DNA from: Rhodeus uyekii
Lineage: Eukaryota > Chordata > Actinopteri > Cypriniformes > Acheilognathidae
Length of the DNA stretch: 64,000 bases
Assembly (NCBI GenBank): GCA_037043235.1
Contig: JAWRVZ010000586.1
Coordinates: forward strand, 62,001 to 126,000
Direction: 5' to 3'
Positions 1 through 12,202 of the stretch are shown piece by piece. Every line of letters begins with the position of its first letter. Within the stretch, counting starts at the first letter, position 1. Made by a program: the position numbers and the translations under genes. The notes beneath the pieces are model-generated. The model did no database searches. It was not told the origin of the DNA and saw nothing but the letters and a program-made list of their open reading frames with translations.

Positions 1-238
1 AATAGATATAGAAATAGAAATAGATATGCAGACAATGAGTGGAGGCAGAAGGGAAGAGATGGACCATGACCAGGAAAATGAAGAAGATGAGGACCTTGTT
101 CTGTAAGGTGTTGATCTCCTGTGACAGGAGATCATAAAGGGGATTAAAGGAATAAATGTATATATATATACAGCGTTGCATTAATTAGAAGTTACTGGTT
201 GCTTTTATGACTAAGGGATTTAAAGGTTAAACACAAAA

Positions 239-263
239 ACACACACACACACACACACACACA
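239..263. repeat. (CA)n microsatellite
   Basis: About twelve uninterrupted CA dinucleotides. The inverted copy of the surrounding repeat carries a longer (TG)n tract at 44,372-44,415, so the tract length has changed since duplication. Confidence 0.95.
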
Positions 264-491
264 AGCGAAATAAGAACAAAAGACAAAATAAGAGTCCCGG
301 TGTAGTATTTCGGTATTATGATTAAAAGCCAAGTAAAAGTCACGTTTTATAGGTCATTATTGATATTTGCCTTTTACACAATAAACTATATATTTGTATT
401 TGCAAAAATTGGGTTATGCGTGACATGTGAACAGCCAATGATAATTCGCCAATCATGACCGCAATCGCGGAAGTGAAAGGGAGACATACTG

Positions 492-691
492 TGTTGCCAG
501 ATTGGGCGGGTTTTGGTCACGTCCCACTGGGGGAAAAAAAAATGCATTGGGCTGGTTGATAAAAATTTCATATATAAATGCATATAAATACCATCAACAA
601 TCGTCTCCCCCGTCATCAATCGTCTCTCTAGTTTTTTGGGCGGGTTTTATGCTGTAGTTGGGCTGGAAATCGTCAGTCCAATCTGGCAACA
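492..691. mobile_element. MITE-like element with TGTTGCCAG termini
   Basis: The 200-bp unit starts TGTTGCCAGATTGG and ends with the near inverted complement CCAATCTGGCAACA. It has no coding capacity. A second copy lies at 43,850-44,081 within the inverted duplicate, and a partial, diverged relative starts at 50,460. I did not find a clear target-site duplication and do not assign a superfamily. Confidence 0.6.
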
Positions 692-1590
692 ATGGCTAGA
701 AGCTATTCATTGCATACAATAGTGGAACATCGTTAATCTTTGAGTTAAATATTGTACATAGCTCAATTGCAGCACGATTAAAAAATAAGTACTTTTTTGT
801 ACAAATGCAAATTGGTAGGACTGGCACGATTTTGCTAAGTTTATAAAGCTTATTCAAATGTAAAGTTTCTTTTAGTACACCTCTAACCAATCTTAATGAA
901 AGAAACATTTGTGAATATATAATATATACAGAAGTAAGAAAGTTTTCTTAATCTGCCATTAAGTCATGTTCAATAAAGACAAAACCAGATGTGCAAATTC
1001 ACCTGAAATCTTTATTAAAAAATTAGCACTTATAGTATTGGATTAACTATATATTTGCATAGTATGCAATATAATTTTAACTTAATTGAAAATGTTTTCT
1101 TTACTGTCTTATCTCTATCATATTTACAAACATGAAAACAAATGTTATTCATTATTAATGTGCAATACTAACATTTGTGCCGTTAGATTATGCAATATTA
1201 TATACACACATATATACACTTGGACGAAATTGTTGGTAACCAGTTAACATTCGTATGTCAGACTTCAGTCAGACATTGCTCTTCATGCTTCAACAATTAT
1301 TTATAAATTGCTCGCTCTGTCCACCCCTAGAAATCGGTTCACTTCAAATGAAAGCCTTTTAACAGCCTTTTAGCCTGTTCGTTGAGCAATTGAAACCACC
1401 ACAGAGGCTTATGTAGAGCTTGAAGAACATAATGTCTAATCACATGCGTTTGTACTGGGGTTGGAAACGCAACGTCCAATCGCACGCATTTACGCATGCA
1501 ACATTCAAGCACACAGTTGTGGAGTTAGGTTGAGGAATAGCCTACATCGAGATCACGTGAAACGTAAAGCTGTTTTTTTTAAATATATTG

Positions 1591-2045
1591 TAAAGGTAAA
1601 CATGCTACAGGAAACTCACTCAAGTGAATCAGATGAGAAATTTTGATCTAACCGTTGGGATGGGGTTGGGTGGGACAAAATTCTATATTTGGTCATGGAA
1701 CAAATTGTTCTGCGGGAGCTGCTGTATTATTTTATAATTGCCCTGCGAAAGTAGTTGTACACAAAACTAACGCAAATGGTCACTGTGTCCTTTCAACTGA
1801 TGATTTGTTTATTATAGTAAGGAATATATATGGTTATAATAATATTTCTTCAAAACAAAGAATTGTTATCTGAAGTTTCTGAAATAATAGCAGGCCTGAA
1901 ACTTACATATTCCACAGACAATATCATATTAGGAGGGGATTTTATCTATTTGTTTCTCTTTCTATGTTTCTTTTTTGGAGTTGTGCTCTGTAAGTGATTA
2001 TGTATTGCCTTATTGTAATTGTTTTTCTTGCAATAAAAAAAAGAA
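1591..2045 (+). pseudogene. L1-like LINE fragment (endonuclease piece joined to 3' tail)
   Basis: 1,610-1,940 encodes, across frameshifts, part of an L1-type AP endonuclease domain. The QETH motif lies near 1,610, and the segment ends at the conserved GGDF stretch around 1,935. The sequence then jumps to a T-rich 3' untranslated region ending in AATAAAAAAAAG near 2,030-2,045. All of the reverse transcriptase is missing, so this is an internally deleted copy. Relatives are at 39,490-40,275 on the minus strand and 62,370-62,480 on the plus strand. Confidence 0.7.
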
Positions 2046-2837
2046 AAAAGAAAAAAGTTCAATCACTCCTGTCACCGGTGAGAAATGTAAGGAAATCATT
2101 GTAACGAGATGTTTTACAGAGCGTATTTCTCGAGGGAGTTTCGACTACCTGTGATTTCCCGCACGTAGGTCAGCTTCGCGCGCTGTCAGTCTGTTTGAAT
2201 TTATAAACTATATTAAGCGTTATAGCCAGCAGTTTCAATATATGTGAGTTTTGGTAAATATTAATGCATAATGTGACATGATGCATTGAATACTACTGTG
2301 ATGTACTGTGATGTACCTTAGTATTTTATGTTTGGGGAGAGATGGATTAATATTTTTTAACTTTATCAACATAAATATGTTTCCTCGTGCATAACCCTCA
2401 GGTATTCTTTATAGCCTATGCGTCAGAACCAAAAATCAAACACTTTAAGTATACAATTTATCAATTAAAATAAATCACCATATTTTAGTTCTGTGATATT
2501 TTATGGTACTAAGTTGGTCATTAATTGATCATAATTATTGTTTATATTACAGTTAAATAAAAAAAAAAATGTATGGATAGAAGTCCATCTAGAAAAAGGA
2601 ACGGCAGATAGACTGCATTTCACTTTACATCCAGTTTATGCAGTTGAAAAATGTTTTTAGATTTTCCACAGTGTTATCAGTCCTTTTTTTTCTTTTTATT
2701 AAACGTCTTTTAACACGATTGTTTCTATTTTCAGAATACTGTTTCTCAAGTCCACTATAATGATTTCTTTATCAACAAGCCATTTTGTATTTGTGTGGCC
2801 ATGCCATTAATTAAACTCGTACCACAAAATGACTTTG
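2046..2837. other. AT-rich sequence without recognised features
   Basis: I see no open frame of note, no terminal repeats and no copy elsewhere in the window. A short CpG-bearing patch lies near 2,100-2,190. This could be unique host DNA. Confidence 0.4.
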
Positions 2838-3645
2838 TGGGCAAAAATAGGCACAGTCAGAGGGAGAAAGAGAATACAAACAAACCGAAACAAAAGAAAA
2901 TACAACGTCAACAGCGTTGGGCGGGGGAGTGGCATCCGTTCGCAGATTACCTTTTTAATACCCAACAATCACTGAGAACTATAACGTTATATAGCAGGGA
3001 GCCACAGCTTTTGGCCTGCTCTTTCACGAGTTCTTTGGGACGCTGCCAACAACTCGTCCTGCCAGCACAACTCAACACACTGAGCCACTAGCTCCGCCTC
3101 TCTCTCTTGCGCAGACTCCAGTTTTAAAGGCTGCACCTTCGAAGACGGGCCAATCCGCGTTGTTAATAATTAAAACCGGAACCTGGCAAAAAGAGAGAGA
3201 GAAAAAACACAACAACAACAGGGACTCCTGTCCACAATTTCAATGTATCCAAAAATATGTCAGAGGACGTAACAATAGAAAACATTACAATAAAATAAAA
3301 AGCTATGTATTGACCACTAAGACCACATTCAGCCGTCCACTGTCCATTACATCTATCCTTGATTGATGGCCAGTTCATCATAAATTTTAAGCCATATATT
3401 TGACAACTCGGCTTCTTAAAAATATGTAGTATTTATATAGAAAAAGTATATATATATCAAGAAAAAGATGTGCTTGAGATTAATTTGTAAAATGATATTC
3501 CAAATTTGGATTAAATTTATATTTAATATTTAACCAAAGTTGTTAACATTGTTCTCTTGGCTGATTTTTATTACCAAAAAAAAGAGATCTGATTATTTGA
3601 AAAAAACAACAACAAAAAAACATGACTAATTACTAGATTACCAAA
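2838..3645 (+). repeat. Dispersed repeat, copy A (second copy at 61,166-62,060)
   Basis: The sequence from the CAAAAATAGGCACAGTCAGA start through the A-rich end near 3,640 matches 61,166-62,060 in the same orientation, with small indels. It has no recognised protein. The two copies lie 58 kb apart and copy B has an extra chimeric piece at 61,665-61,725. The family is unclassified; the direct orientation and A-rich tail do not decide the type. Confidence 0.75.
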
Positions 3646-3781
3646 ATAATTACCCCTGAGACCCCTGATCTAAATGGAGCGTCTTGTTATCCGAACTCTG
3701 CATTAAATAACTTATGGTCTTTTCCACACAAACTTTTTATATCTACTAAAACTAAACAACTACATTTCAACATTTTTCATA

Positions 3782-4083
3782 GATATTGCCCGTGCAATTT
3801 ATTGCCATTGAAATCAGCAAAAATTGTGTGCCACGCTTGAATGTGATGATGACTCTCTGCAATTCGTGTTCCCTGCAGCCTATTCTCTCACTTGTCACAC
3901 AGGAAATGTTCTCTTCCAGGATCAGCCTGCAACAGAGCAAAGGCAGGAAATTCCAATTCATGGTGCCACATTCATCCCTGACAATGACACAGATGGACAT
4001 TTGATTGATCAAGGTTTGAAAAACATGTCAAGGATTGCTCAAGAAATAGAAAAACAGGTCCATGAAGTTGATTCCTACAGCTA
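3782..4083 (+). CDS. Candidate terminal exon or coding relic, unknown product
   Basis: An open frame (codon phase of 3,824) runs to a TAA at 4,082-4,084 and gives a mixed-composition peptide of about 86 residues that ends in a charged, helix-like segment (residues 65-85). Immediately upstream, a T-rich stretch ends in CATAG at about 3,781, resembling a splice acceptor. I recognise no domain. The downstream sequence is repetitive, so it could equally belong to a transposon. Confidence 0.25.
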
Positions 4084-4085
4084 AT

Positions 4086-4315
4086 CAGCACGTCTGTGTG
4101 CATTCGGCAGCTCAACATAAACGCCTGTGATTGGTTGATCGGCTCAACGTTGCAATAAACAACAGTTCAGTCTTTGAAGTCAAGGCTTTTGAAGTCTTCT
4201 GTTTTTTTCAGCTCTTTGAAGTGAACCCATCCCGAAATCCGAGGCCTTTATGTTACCACACCTTCCATTATGTCACGCAAGCACATACTTTACACAAATG
4301 TCAAAAGTGGTAGGT
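4086..4315 (-). repeat. Dispersed repeat, inverted relative of 24,240-24,560
   Basis: Shared blocks include the CAGCTCAACATAAACGCCTG stretch and the segment with GCAAGCACATACTT, present in reverse complement at 24,240-24,530. The second block also recurs at 38,538-38,684. No coding sequence is recognised. Order and spacing of the blocks are the same, so these are copies of one non-coding repeat. Confidence 0.65.
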
Positions 4316-4339
4316 GTTTTTCCGATGACATTGTGGCAG

Positions 4340-4412
4340 CTGTCCTGTAGCTCAGTCAGTAGGGGCATCAGTGCTTTCATCGGCAAGGTCGCGGTTTTGC
4401 TCCCAGAGAAAA
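4340..4412 (+). mobile_element. tRNA-derived SINE head (degenerate)
   Basis: The stretch starting GTCCTGTAGCTCAGTCAGTA looks like a pol III A box, and GGTCGCGGTTTTGCTCCC about 45 bases on looks like a degenerate B box, with the spacing of a tRNA-derived SINE. A cloverleaf does not close well, and the B box departs from the GGTTCGANNCC consensus, so a functional tRNA gene is unlikely. The body downstream to about 4,480 is not recognised. Confidence 0.55.
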
Positions 4413-4717
4413 GATGTCTTCCTTGCGCGCAGTTTAGGTCAGTTTTAGGTCTGCCAAATGGTAAGCAAACATTTATTCTCCATTAATTCATAATGAATCC
4501 ACTTGCGTTTTCCTCCTCTAATAGAGAAATTCAGAAGTACGGTATATTTATGCATTTGGATCACATTTATAGACCTCATACACTTTGTAATTAACCATTT
4601 TCAAATAGCTTTTACTTTAACAATAATAATAGTTGGAACAGAGGACCCACCTACAGAAAAAACTAATTATGGTTGCCATAATTTGCCTTTCAAATGACAA
4701 ATGATAAAAAAAAATTC

Positions 4718-4730
4718 AAATATCTAATAC
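4718..4730. repeat. Left target-site duplication of the L1 at 4,731-20,961
   Basis: The 13 bases AAATATCTAATAC here recur exactly at 20,962-20,974, directly after the A-rich L1 end. The flanks also agree: the sequence on both sides resembles 21,558-21,720, an independent copy of the unoccupied locus. Confidence 0.85.
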
Positions 4731-4749
4731 GACTTCCAGTTATGGCGAC

Positions 4750-5263
4750 TTGTTAACGAGACGGAAAATGGATGATCTTGAAAATCGAAGCCGACGCTCC
4801 AACCTCAGACTCATCGGGTTACCAGAAAAGTCAGAGGGCAGTGACGCATGTGCATTTTTGGAAAGCTGGCTACCCGAGGCGCTGGACATGGAGCCACTGC
4901 GAAAACCCCTGGCCATCGAGAGGGCGCACAGGATTGGCAGTGTCGTCTGATTCGGACGCGAATTCAACACCGAGAGTGATGATCATGAAGTTCTTGGATT
5001 ACAGGGACAAGGAGCGTGTAATGCATGCGGCCAGAGTGAAGAAGGACATGCTGTTCCAAAACAATCGAGTCATGTTATTTCCAGATCTTTCTGCTGAAGT
5101 CAACAAGCAACGGAGACAATTCGATGAAGTCAAGAGAAAGCTGCGAGCCAAAGGCCTAATGTATGGATTCATCTTTCCAGCGCGCCTCCGGGTGACTGTT
5201 AATGGCCAGACTCGCGTCTTTGAAACTCCATCCCAAGTTGACGGCTTTCTGACGAACATGTAA
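4750..5263 (+). pseudogene. L1 ORF1 remnant (RNA-binding chaperone)
   Basis: The peptide, in two frames that meet near 4,950, carries the ENRSRRSNLRLIGLPE stretch typical of L1 ORF1p ahead of its RNA recognition motif, the IERAHRIG block, and a C-terminal domain running through a KRKLRAKG motif and ending at TAA (5,261-5,263). The N-terminal coiled coil of a full ORF1p is absent because the element is truncated at 4,731. In an active L1 this protein coats LINE RNA and acts as a nucleic-acid chaperone. The frameshift near 4,950 inactivates it. Confidence 0.8.
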
Positions 5264-5572
5264 TCTGGTGACATTATATCAACGGTTTGTTTACACTTTG
5301 GAATATGTAAATAACGGTCGATTAATCAACAGATTATTCCTGACAAGGGGACAAGGTAAAATCAGCGGAGCTCAGGTGGGAGATTCATCGTTTCGGTGTT
5401 CTCATTTAGATGGGGGAAGTTAGAAGTAAAGTAGTGGGTGAACTTGCTGGTGGTTCTCGGCAAGTCACAGTTCTGGTGTTGATTTGTTTCTATTGGTTGA
5501 TTTTTCTAATTGTGTTGTTTTTTAATTTTATCATTTATTGTTACAAGGTACAGGTGACTTTTTGTTTCAATT

Positions 5573-6946
5573 GTGGGGAGAGTATTGCACAATCTCATGT
5601 TAGAAGTTATGACAGAGGTTAGTGGGGTTAAGTTTATATCCTGGAACTGTAGGGGTCTGCAGACTCTTACTAAAATAAAACAAGTGATGACTAGGATAAA
5701 GCAGCTACAGTCAAAAATTATCTTTCTCCAAGAAACACACTTAATGCCAAAAGATATCGGTAGAATACGCAATAGATGGTCAAATACGTTCAGCTTCATT
5801 TAGTTCTCAAGCAAGAGGGGTTATTACAATGATCCATAAATCAGTCCCATTTCAAATAACTAAGACAATACAGGATCCCTCAGGTAGATATTTGATTGTT
5901 CAAGGGACATTACTGTCCAAATCACTGATTCTTGTTAATATTTATGGCCCGAATGAAGACATTCCAAAATTCTATAGTAATCTCTTTCTAACGCTATCCA
6001 ATCTCTCTGGGTTTTATGTAATTGGTGGGGATTTTAATTGTACACTCGATCCAATTAGAGATCGTTCTTCTGGCCCTGACCAGTCTCACAAGCAGACCAG
6101 AAAGACCCTTCATTACTTTGTAAAGGACCTAAACCTATCAGAAATATGGAGACAATTACATCCTAAGGATATTCAGTACTCTTGTTTCTCTAGAACACAC
6201 CAGTCGTATTCCAGAATTGATTATTTCCTTATCTCAGCAACACTTATGTCATATATTAGTGATTGCTTTTATGATACAATAGTAATTTCTGATCACGCCC
6301 CTATATTATTCACTTACACCGATCCTAGGCTATTAAGTAATCCTCCAAAATGGAGATTTCACCCTAAATGGCTCCTTGACGAAAAACTCTGTGAATATGT
6401 CGCACAACATAGAAATGTACTTTGATACAAATACAACACAAACCTCAGCTTGTATTAGATGGGAAGCTTTTAAAGTTTTCATTAGAGGGGTCCTTATAAG
6501 TATAACAAGCAGCAAATCAAAAGGTTACAAAAGAGAGATGTCGGTGCTTGATACAAAAATTAAACTTCTTGAAAATAACCTATTCTCTGTTGGCGATTCC
6601 AATATTCACCAAGAGTTGTTAACTCTTAGAACTAAATATAATGAACTATCATCTAAAAAAGCAGCCGCGAGTCTAATGATGTTAAAGCAAAATTATTATG
6701 ATCAAGGTGAAAAAGCAGGGAAATTGTTAGCTTGGAGAATTAAGCAAAATCAATCTGAAAGAACAATAAATGCTATTGAAGATAATAGGGGCAATATAAC
6801 AAACGACCCAGTTAAAATAAATGATACTTTTAAAAACTTTTTTGGGACTTTATATACCTCTGAATACGTAAACAATGGTGCACAAACAACCTTTCTTAAT
6901 AGCTTATCAATACCTATTCTTTCTGAAGAGGCAAAACTGTCCCTGG
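5573..6946 (+). pseudogene. L1 ORF2, endonuclease part
   Basis: The AP-endonuclease domain starts near 5,620 with FISWNCRG and continues with LQETH (about 5,730). It resumes after a frameshift near 5,795 with VNIYGPN, VIGGDFN, SRIDYF and SDHAP (6,286-6,300), which are the Mg-binding and catalytic signatures of LINE endonucleases. A further frameshift lies near 6,405. The linker to the reverse transcriptase ends at 6,946, where the LTR insertion starts. The catalytic motifs are still readable but the protein cannot be made in one piece. Confidence 0.85.
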
Positions 6947-9432
6947 TGTAACACAGGTTAAGTAAAGAGTTTTATTTAATTTGTGCATAAATTAGTTTAT
7001 ACATATATATTACTTTATATATATTAGTTCATATTCACTTACTAGAAGTCAGTAAGAGATAAAAATGATTAAAAGAAAAAATATACATATGCAAATTAGT
7101 CTAGGTTAATGCGCGGCGATTGACCATTTACATTTACATTTACTCATTTAGCAGACGCTTTTATCCAAAGCGACTTACAATTTGAGGAATATAGAAGCAA
7201 TTTGTCCAAAGGATACAAAAACACATAAGAGCGCTTACAATACAAAGTTTCAAACATTCTGAATACAAGTAGCACAAGCATGGGGAGTAGAGAAAAGGGA
7301 AAATATTATTATTATTTTTTTTTTATTTTTTATTTTTTTTTTTGTGTGAGTGCATGTGTCAGTCATGTTAGGTGCTCATGGAAGAGATGCGTTTTTAGTA
7401 GTTTTTTAAACCTCGACAGGGAATCTGCATTCCGGATGAGGGCAGGGAGTGTGTTCCACCAGCCAGGGGTGGTGAATGAAAATGTTCTTGTGATCGTTCT
7501 TTTTCCTCTCTGTGATGGAACCACGAGTTGCCGCTCGTTGATCGATCGAAGGTTTCTGGTAGGTGTGTAGAGTTGTACCAATGAGTGGAAGTATGAAGGT
7601 GCTGAGTTTGTGTAAGTTTTGTATGCAAGAGTCAGTGCTTTGAATTTGATGCGTGCTGCGAGAGGGAGCCAGTGTAGCGAGATGAAGAGTGGTGTGACAT
7701 GAGACCTTTTCGGTTGGTTGAAGACCAGACGAGCTGCTGCATTCTGGATCAGTTGTAGGGGTTTGATTGCATTTGCAGGAAGCCCAACCAGAAGAGCGTT
7801 GCAGTAGTCCAGTCTGGAAATGACCATGGCCTGCACCAGAAGTTGCGTAGCTTGCTCAGTTAGGAATGGCCTGATCCTTCTGATGTTGTACAGTGCAAAC
7901 CTGCATGATCGAGCCGTCTTTGCAATGTGGTCCTTGAAGGTCAGCTGGTCCTCAAAGATCACTCCAAGATTTCTGACAGACTTTGAAGGGGTTATCGTGG
8001 TAGCACCGTTCTGGATAGTGAAATCATGCTGTCGGGTTGGATCGGCAGGAAAGACCAATGAGAGCTCTCTGTCATTTTGCGCCGTCCGTGGTAACGAGCA
8101 TGCGCAATGACAGATGAGACAGCCTGAGGGAGAAGAGCAGACGTGATCGATCGCTGTGATCCAAATTGATTCATTCAGAGGAAAAAAAACGTCGAAAAGT
8201 TGAGATTTTGATAATTTGATGCATGCTGAACAGGAAGTTCGCTGCATAGAGTGATACACTCCAGTAGGTGAGTCGGTATCATATAATTAATGATAAATAG
8301 GCTCTATTACTTTATAATAAGATATAATTACTGCTATTAAACGGTAATGTAGTTGCTGTAAATGAGTTATTTTCTCTTGAAATTGGGATCTTTGATTAGA
8401 ATAGTTGTAAATGTCTAACGCGAATCGCGCGGTCATTTGTACATTGCAGTTCGCGCCGCCATTTCACGGTCGCGCGCACCTGTAGTTGACACGAGCCTGT
8501 GTGAGGGAAAAATCTGTCAAAAGGTAAATAACTTTAACCAATTTTGTGAAAAGGATTTGTTACGAGTTATGTGATCTACTTCAGTGTGAGCGGTTTTAGT
8601 GAACCGCTTGATTATTTGTTAATTTCAGAGTTTCACCGTCGCCATTGTTGGCCAGGTGTTCATGTAAGAGTGAAAGTTATTGACTGAGGTAAATTTATGT
8701 GATTTATATCAGTTCATGAAGAAATGGTAAATGTAATTGTATTATATGTTATTTTGGATATTTAATGTGGAGTTATCTTTGATGTGGATTTATTTTGAGA
8801 TGTACTAAATGAATGTTCTGGTCTGTGATCAGGCCAGGTTTTTTTTCCTTGTTGTTTCTTTTTTTCTATTTCTATTTCTTTCCTTTTTCCTCTTCCTCTT
8901 TGATTTTTGGGAAACGTGACACCCGAACGATCTTCTGAGATACCCTGAGAACTTCATATTCGATGGCGAGCCAACCAACCCTCTAGAGAAGAAAATACGT
9001 CGCGGAAACGCTATCCTTTCTTTGAGTTTTTTGAGTCATCCCAACTCCAGAGGCATTGTAACCTCATAAGAACACTTTTTGAGAGTAACTTTGTCTATCT
9101 TTTATTTTATTCTATTTCTTTTTTGAGTATTGAATTGACCGGTCTGTAAATATATGTATATAGTAGAAAAATGAGTGCACTCAGGGGAAATTGAAATTGT
9201 TGTTGTATGTGATATTGTAAATTTCTTTATTTTGTTTTATTGACTTTTTTTAGTGAACCAATTATATATTTATTTCTAATTCAACCTTGTGTCTGTCTGT
9301 TTTTTTCTCAATTCAACCCGCTACCTCCTTGAGCGACCATAGATCTTCTGATTAGCCCAAATTTAAATTGTATCCCATTTAATGTATTATTATTAATCAT
9401 TATTGTAATATGCAAGAGTAGTATTTGCTACA
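6947..9432. mobile_element. Probable solo LTR inserted in L1 ORF2, 4-bp target CTGG
   Basis: The insert starts TGTAACAC, ends GCTACA, and is flanked by CTGG at 6,943-6,946 and 9,433-9,436. Leaving out the insert and one CTGG puts the L1 ORF2 halves in one frame across the junction. TG...CA ends with a 4-bp duplication fit a Gypsy-type LTR, and the ends resemble those of the Gypsy element at 12,203-19,777. About 1.0 kb of it is a nested L2 fragment, leaving about 1.5 kb of LTR-like sequence with CpG-rich patches (8,400-8,480), polypyrimidine tracts and no internal genes. No second LTR is visible, hence solo. Its strand is not determined. Confidence 0.65.
7111..8090 (-). pseudogene. 5'-truncated L2-like LINE, reverse transcriptase C-terminus and 3' tail
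   Basis: The minus strand encodes the end of a reverse transcriptase with the landmarks RNLGVIF, SRLDYCNALL, LQLIQNAAARL and LHWLPLAARI. The catalytic YxDD region is missing. The 3' tail, reading AAGTCGCTTTGGATAAAAGC in minus orientation at about 7,150-7,175, and a terminal ATGTAA-type microsatellite are hallmarks of fish L2-clade LINEs. The frame stays open through to an LTR-derived leader at 8,259, so the longest frame is chimeric. It is nested inside the probable solo LTR. Confidence 0.8.
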
Positions 9433-11702
9433 CTGGACATAGATTTAACGGAAGAAGAAATAATAGAGTCCATTGATAGTTTAACAGCGGGTCGAACACC
9501 AGGGCCTGATGGCCTTAACATAGACTTCTACAAGAAATTTAAAAGAAAACTTGTCTTAACAATTTTAGATATGTTTAAAGAATCTTTTGAAAATGGTGTG
9601 CTTCCAGAATCTCTAAGGAACGCTCTCATTACGTTACTTCCTAAGCCTAATAAAGTAAAGACCAAATGTGAGTCGTTCCGACTAATTTCATTACTTAATA
9701 CAGATGTAAAGATATTGAGTAAGATTCTGGCAAAGAGGTTGGAGTCACTACTACCAGACATTATATGTCGAGACCAAAACGGATTTATTAAGGGTAGGCA
9801 AGGTCTTCATAATGTTCGAACTTTGCTTAACATCTTATATCTTAAAAGGGAGCTTCTGATACAGCCATCCTAGATGCTGAAAAAGCCTTTGACAGGGTGG
9901 AATGGCCATATCTATTCGAGGTCCTTAAAAGATTTGGGTTTGGAGACATCTTTTGCAAATGGGTTAAGATACTTTACACGCGTCCTATGGCTGAGGTACT
10001 TACTAATAGTATAGTTTCCAGTGCGTTTAATATTCAGAGAGGCACCCGTCAAGGTTGCCCCCTATCACCTCTTCTTTTTGTTTTAGCAATTGAGCCTCTT
10101 GCCATAGCAGTCAGATCGCATAGCGACTTATTAGGCATCAGACTAAACACCACAGATATACGTATTTCTCTGTATGCAGACGATGTCATTTTATATTTAA
10201 CGGATTTGGTTCACTCTATTCCATCGCTAATTCTCCTTTCAACGTTTGGTAACTTCTCTGGTTATAAAGTCAATCAATCTAAATCGTGTATTCTTTTACT
10301 GAATAAGAAGGATAGTCAATTATCAGCTGTTACTCATTTTAATGTAGTAGACTCTTTCACTTATTTAGGAATCCAAATTATAGCTAATGTAGATAATATA
10401 TCCTCTGCAAACTATCAACCCCTGCTAAATCACATATCCAAATTCACTGACAGATGGAAAAGTTTACCCATATCGTTAATTGGACGTGTAAACACAATTA
10501 AAATGAGCATACTACCTAAAATATTATATCTCTTTCAAAATATTCCCCTATGCCCTCCACCCTCCATTTTTACATCACTTCGGAAACTATTTACTGATTT
10601 CATTTGGAATAATAAACGAACTCGGGTTCGAATGCCATTATTATACTTGCCATACGACAGGGGCGGTCTTCATTTTCCTAACTTACAGTGGTATTATTGG
10701 GTAGCGCAACTGCGATCTACTCTGTACTATTTCTCTCCTGAAACCCACCCATCTTGGCTGGACATCGAGTCTTCCTTTATAAAGTCAAAACTACCCCTCA
10801 GTCTTTACCTTTACTCAACAAACATCAAAACTCTCAGAAAAGACAATGATGTTGTATCTCGTAACCCTATTCTTACCAACACAATTAAAGTCTGGTGTGA
10901 TGTGCATAATTATCTAGGTCAGCCAAACACTTTATCATGTTTCACCCCGATATGGGGAAATGAGAGTTTCAAACCAGCTAGATCGGACTCAGGATTTAAG
11001 CTATGGTACGATAAAGGACTAAAAAAAATCGAGGATCTTTATAAAAGAAATGACTTAATGCCCTTTGGCGGATATTGTTGCACAGTTTGACATTCCCAAA
11101 ACACATTTCTTTAAATACCTTCAATTTAGAAGCTATGTTTCTTCTTACCAAGGTACAAACCTTACAAAACCCACTAAAACTCCTTTTGAAATGTTACTAT
11201 CAAAGTCGTCCCAATCTAAAGGCTTAATATCGATGTTTTATAAATTGTTAGAGTCACACTCTAAAGAATCCTCAAAATCCAAATTGATCTCCTGGCAAGA
11301 AGATTTAAAAATTACCATTCCGACAGATGTATGGGAAAACGTATGAAAGAAAGCACAATCGCAAACTATTAACAGCAATCTCAAATTAATGCAGTACAAT
11401 TGGATTATGAGAACATATTTCACTCCAGTTCGGTTAAATAAAATTAATCAGAGCATTCCAGACACTTGCATCAAATGCTCAGCAGATAAAGGCACACTTT
11501 TGCATTGTGGAGTTGTCCTAAGGTGCAAGAGTTTTGGAAAGAGGTAGTCTTACTAATTTTTCAGATGGTATCTATTGATCTCCTATTGAAACCAGAAATT
11601 TTTATTCTGGGAATCTTTCCTGAGAATATTGCACAATGTAGCAACATTTGTAAACTCATTACCATGTGTATACTTCAAGCAAAACGTCTAATATCTATAT
11701 AG
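9433..11702 (+). pseudogene. L1 ORF2, reverse transcriptase and C-terminal part
   Basis: The reverse transcriptase begins with GRTPGPDGL and contains ALITLLPKPNK, NGFIKGRQ, DAEKAFDRVEW, RGTRQGCPLSPLLF and the catalytic YADDVILY (about 10,170-10,195). Frameshifts lie near 9,857 and 11,070. The C-terminal segment continues to 11,346 and then 11,430-11,702, with a cysteine-histidine cluster (CIKC... then LHC) and WSCPKVQEFW, as in L1/Tx1 ORF2 proteins. A stop at 11,344-11,346 and the frameshifts inactivate it. This part reads directly on from the endonuclease half once the solo LTR is disregarded. Confidence 0.88.
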
Positions 11703-12202
11703 TGGATCAATAATATATCATTTTGTTTGTCAATGGAAAAGATCACATATATACTGAAAGGTAAACTGTCTTTTTTTAAGATAATTTGGAATCCCTTTAT
11801 ATCCTTTATCTCTAACTCTGATTTTAGTAATATAGTGAATGGGTTAGGAAAAGACCAAGTGGGTTGACTATTTTCACCATACCGTCACTACTATTAAACC
11901 AACTGTTTTATTTGTTTGCTTGTTTTTTCCACTAAACTGCCCCTTCCTCTTATGATCCATCTTCTACACCATAGGTGTCAAACTCAAGACCCGCGGGCCA
12001 CATCCAGCCCGGCGTGTAATTATGTCCGGCCTGCGAGAGCATTTTATTAATGGCCCGCGAGATGTCCCGCGCTCCAGCTGACTCGCCGAACACTTCCTGT
12101 ATTAAACAGGAAGTGGCTAATGATGCTTCGCGCTCGCGCTAGTACCGCGCGATTGTTATTGTCAATTATCCATAACTGTTCAGGCTCGGTACACAGTGCT
12201 TG

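Larger units (their letters stand above)
1..1590 (-). repeat. Mosaic dispersed repeat, inverted copy of 40,276-45,830
   Basis: This stretch reads as the reverse complement of 45,830 down to about 43,480 and then 40,676 down to 40,276, with high identity by eye over most of its length. The copy at 40-46 kb carries two extra inserts, a Tigger element and a minisatellite repeat, that are absent here, so this copy shows the arrangement without them. Diverged pieces recur at 38,760-39,070 and 63,110-63,325. It contains a (CA)n tract and a small terminal-inverted-repeat element. No coding sequence is recognised in it. The left limit lies outside the window. It could be one composite transposable element or an inverted segmental duplication. 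Confidence 0.8.

Noticed and set aside
4340..4412. tRNA gene
   Set aside because: A- and B-box-like words are present but the B box is degenerate and the arms do not close into a cloverleaf; a SINE head explains it better.
7280..7570. Plus-strand protein
   Set aside because: It is the antisense of the L2 reverse transcriptase end and its tail.
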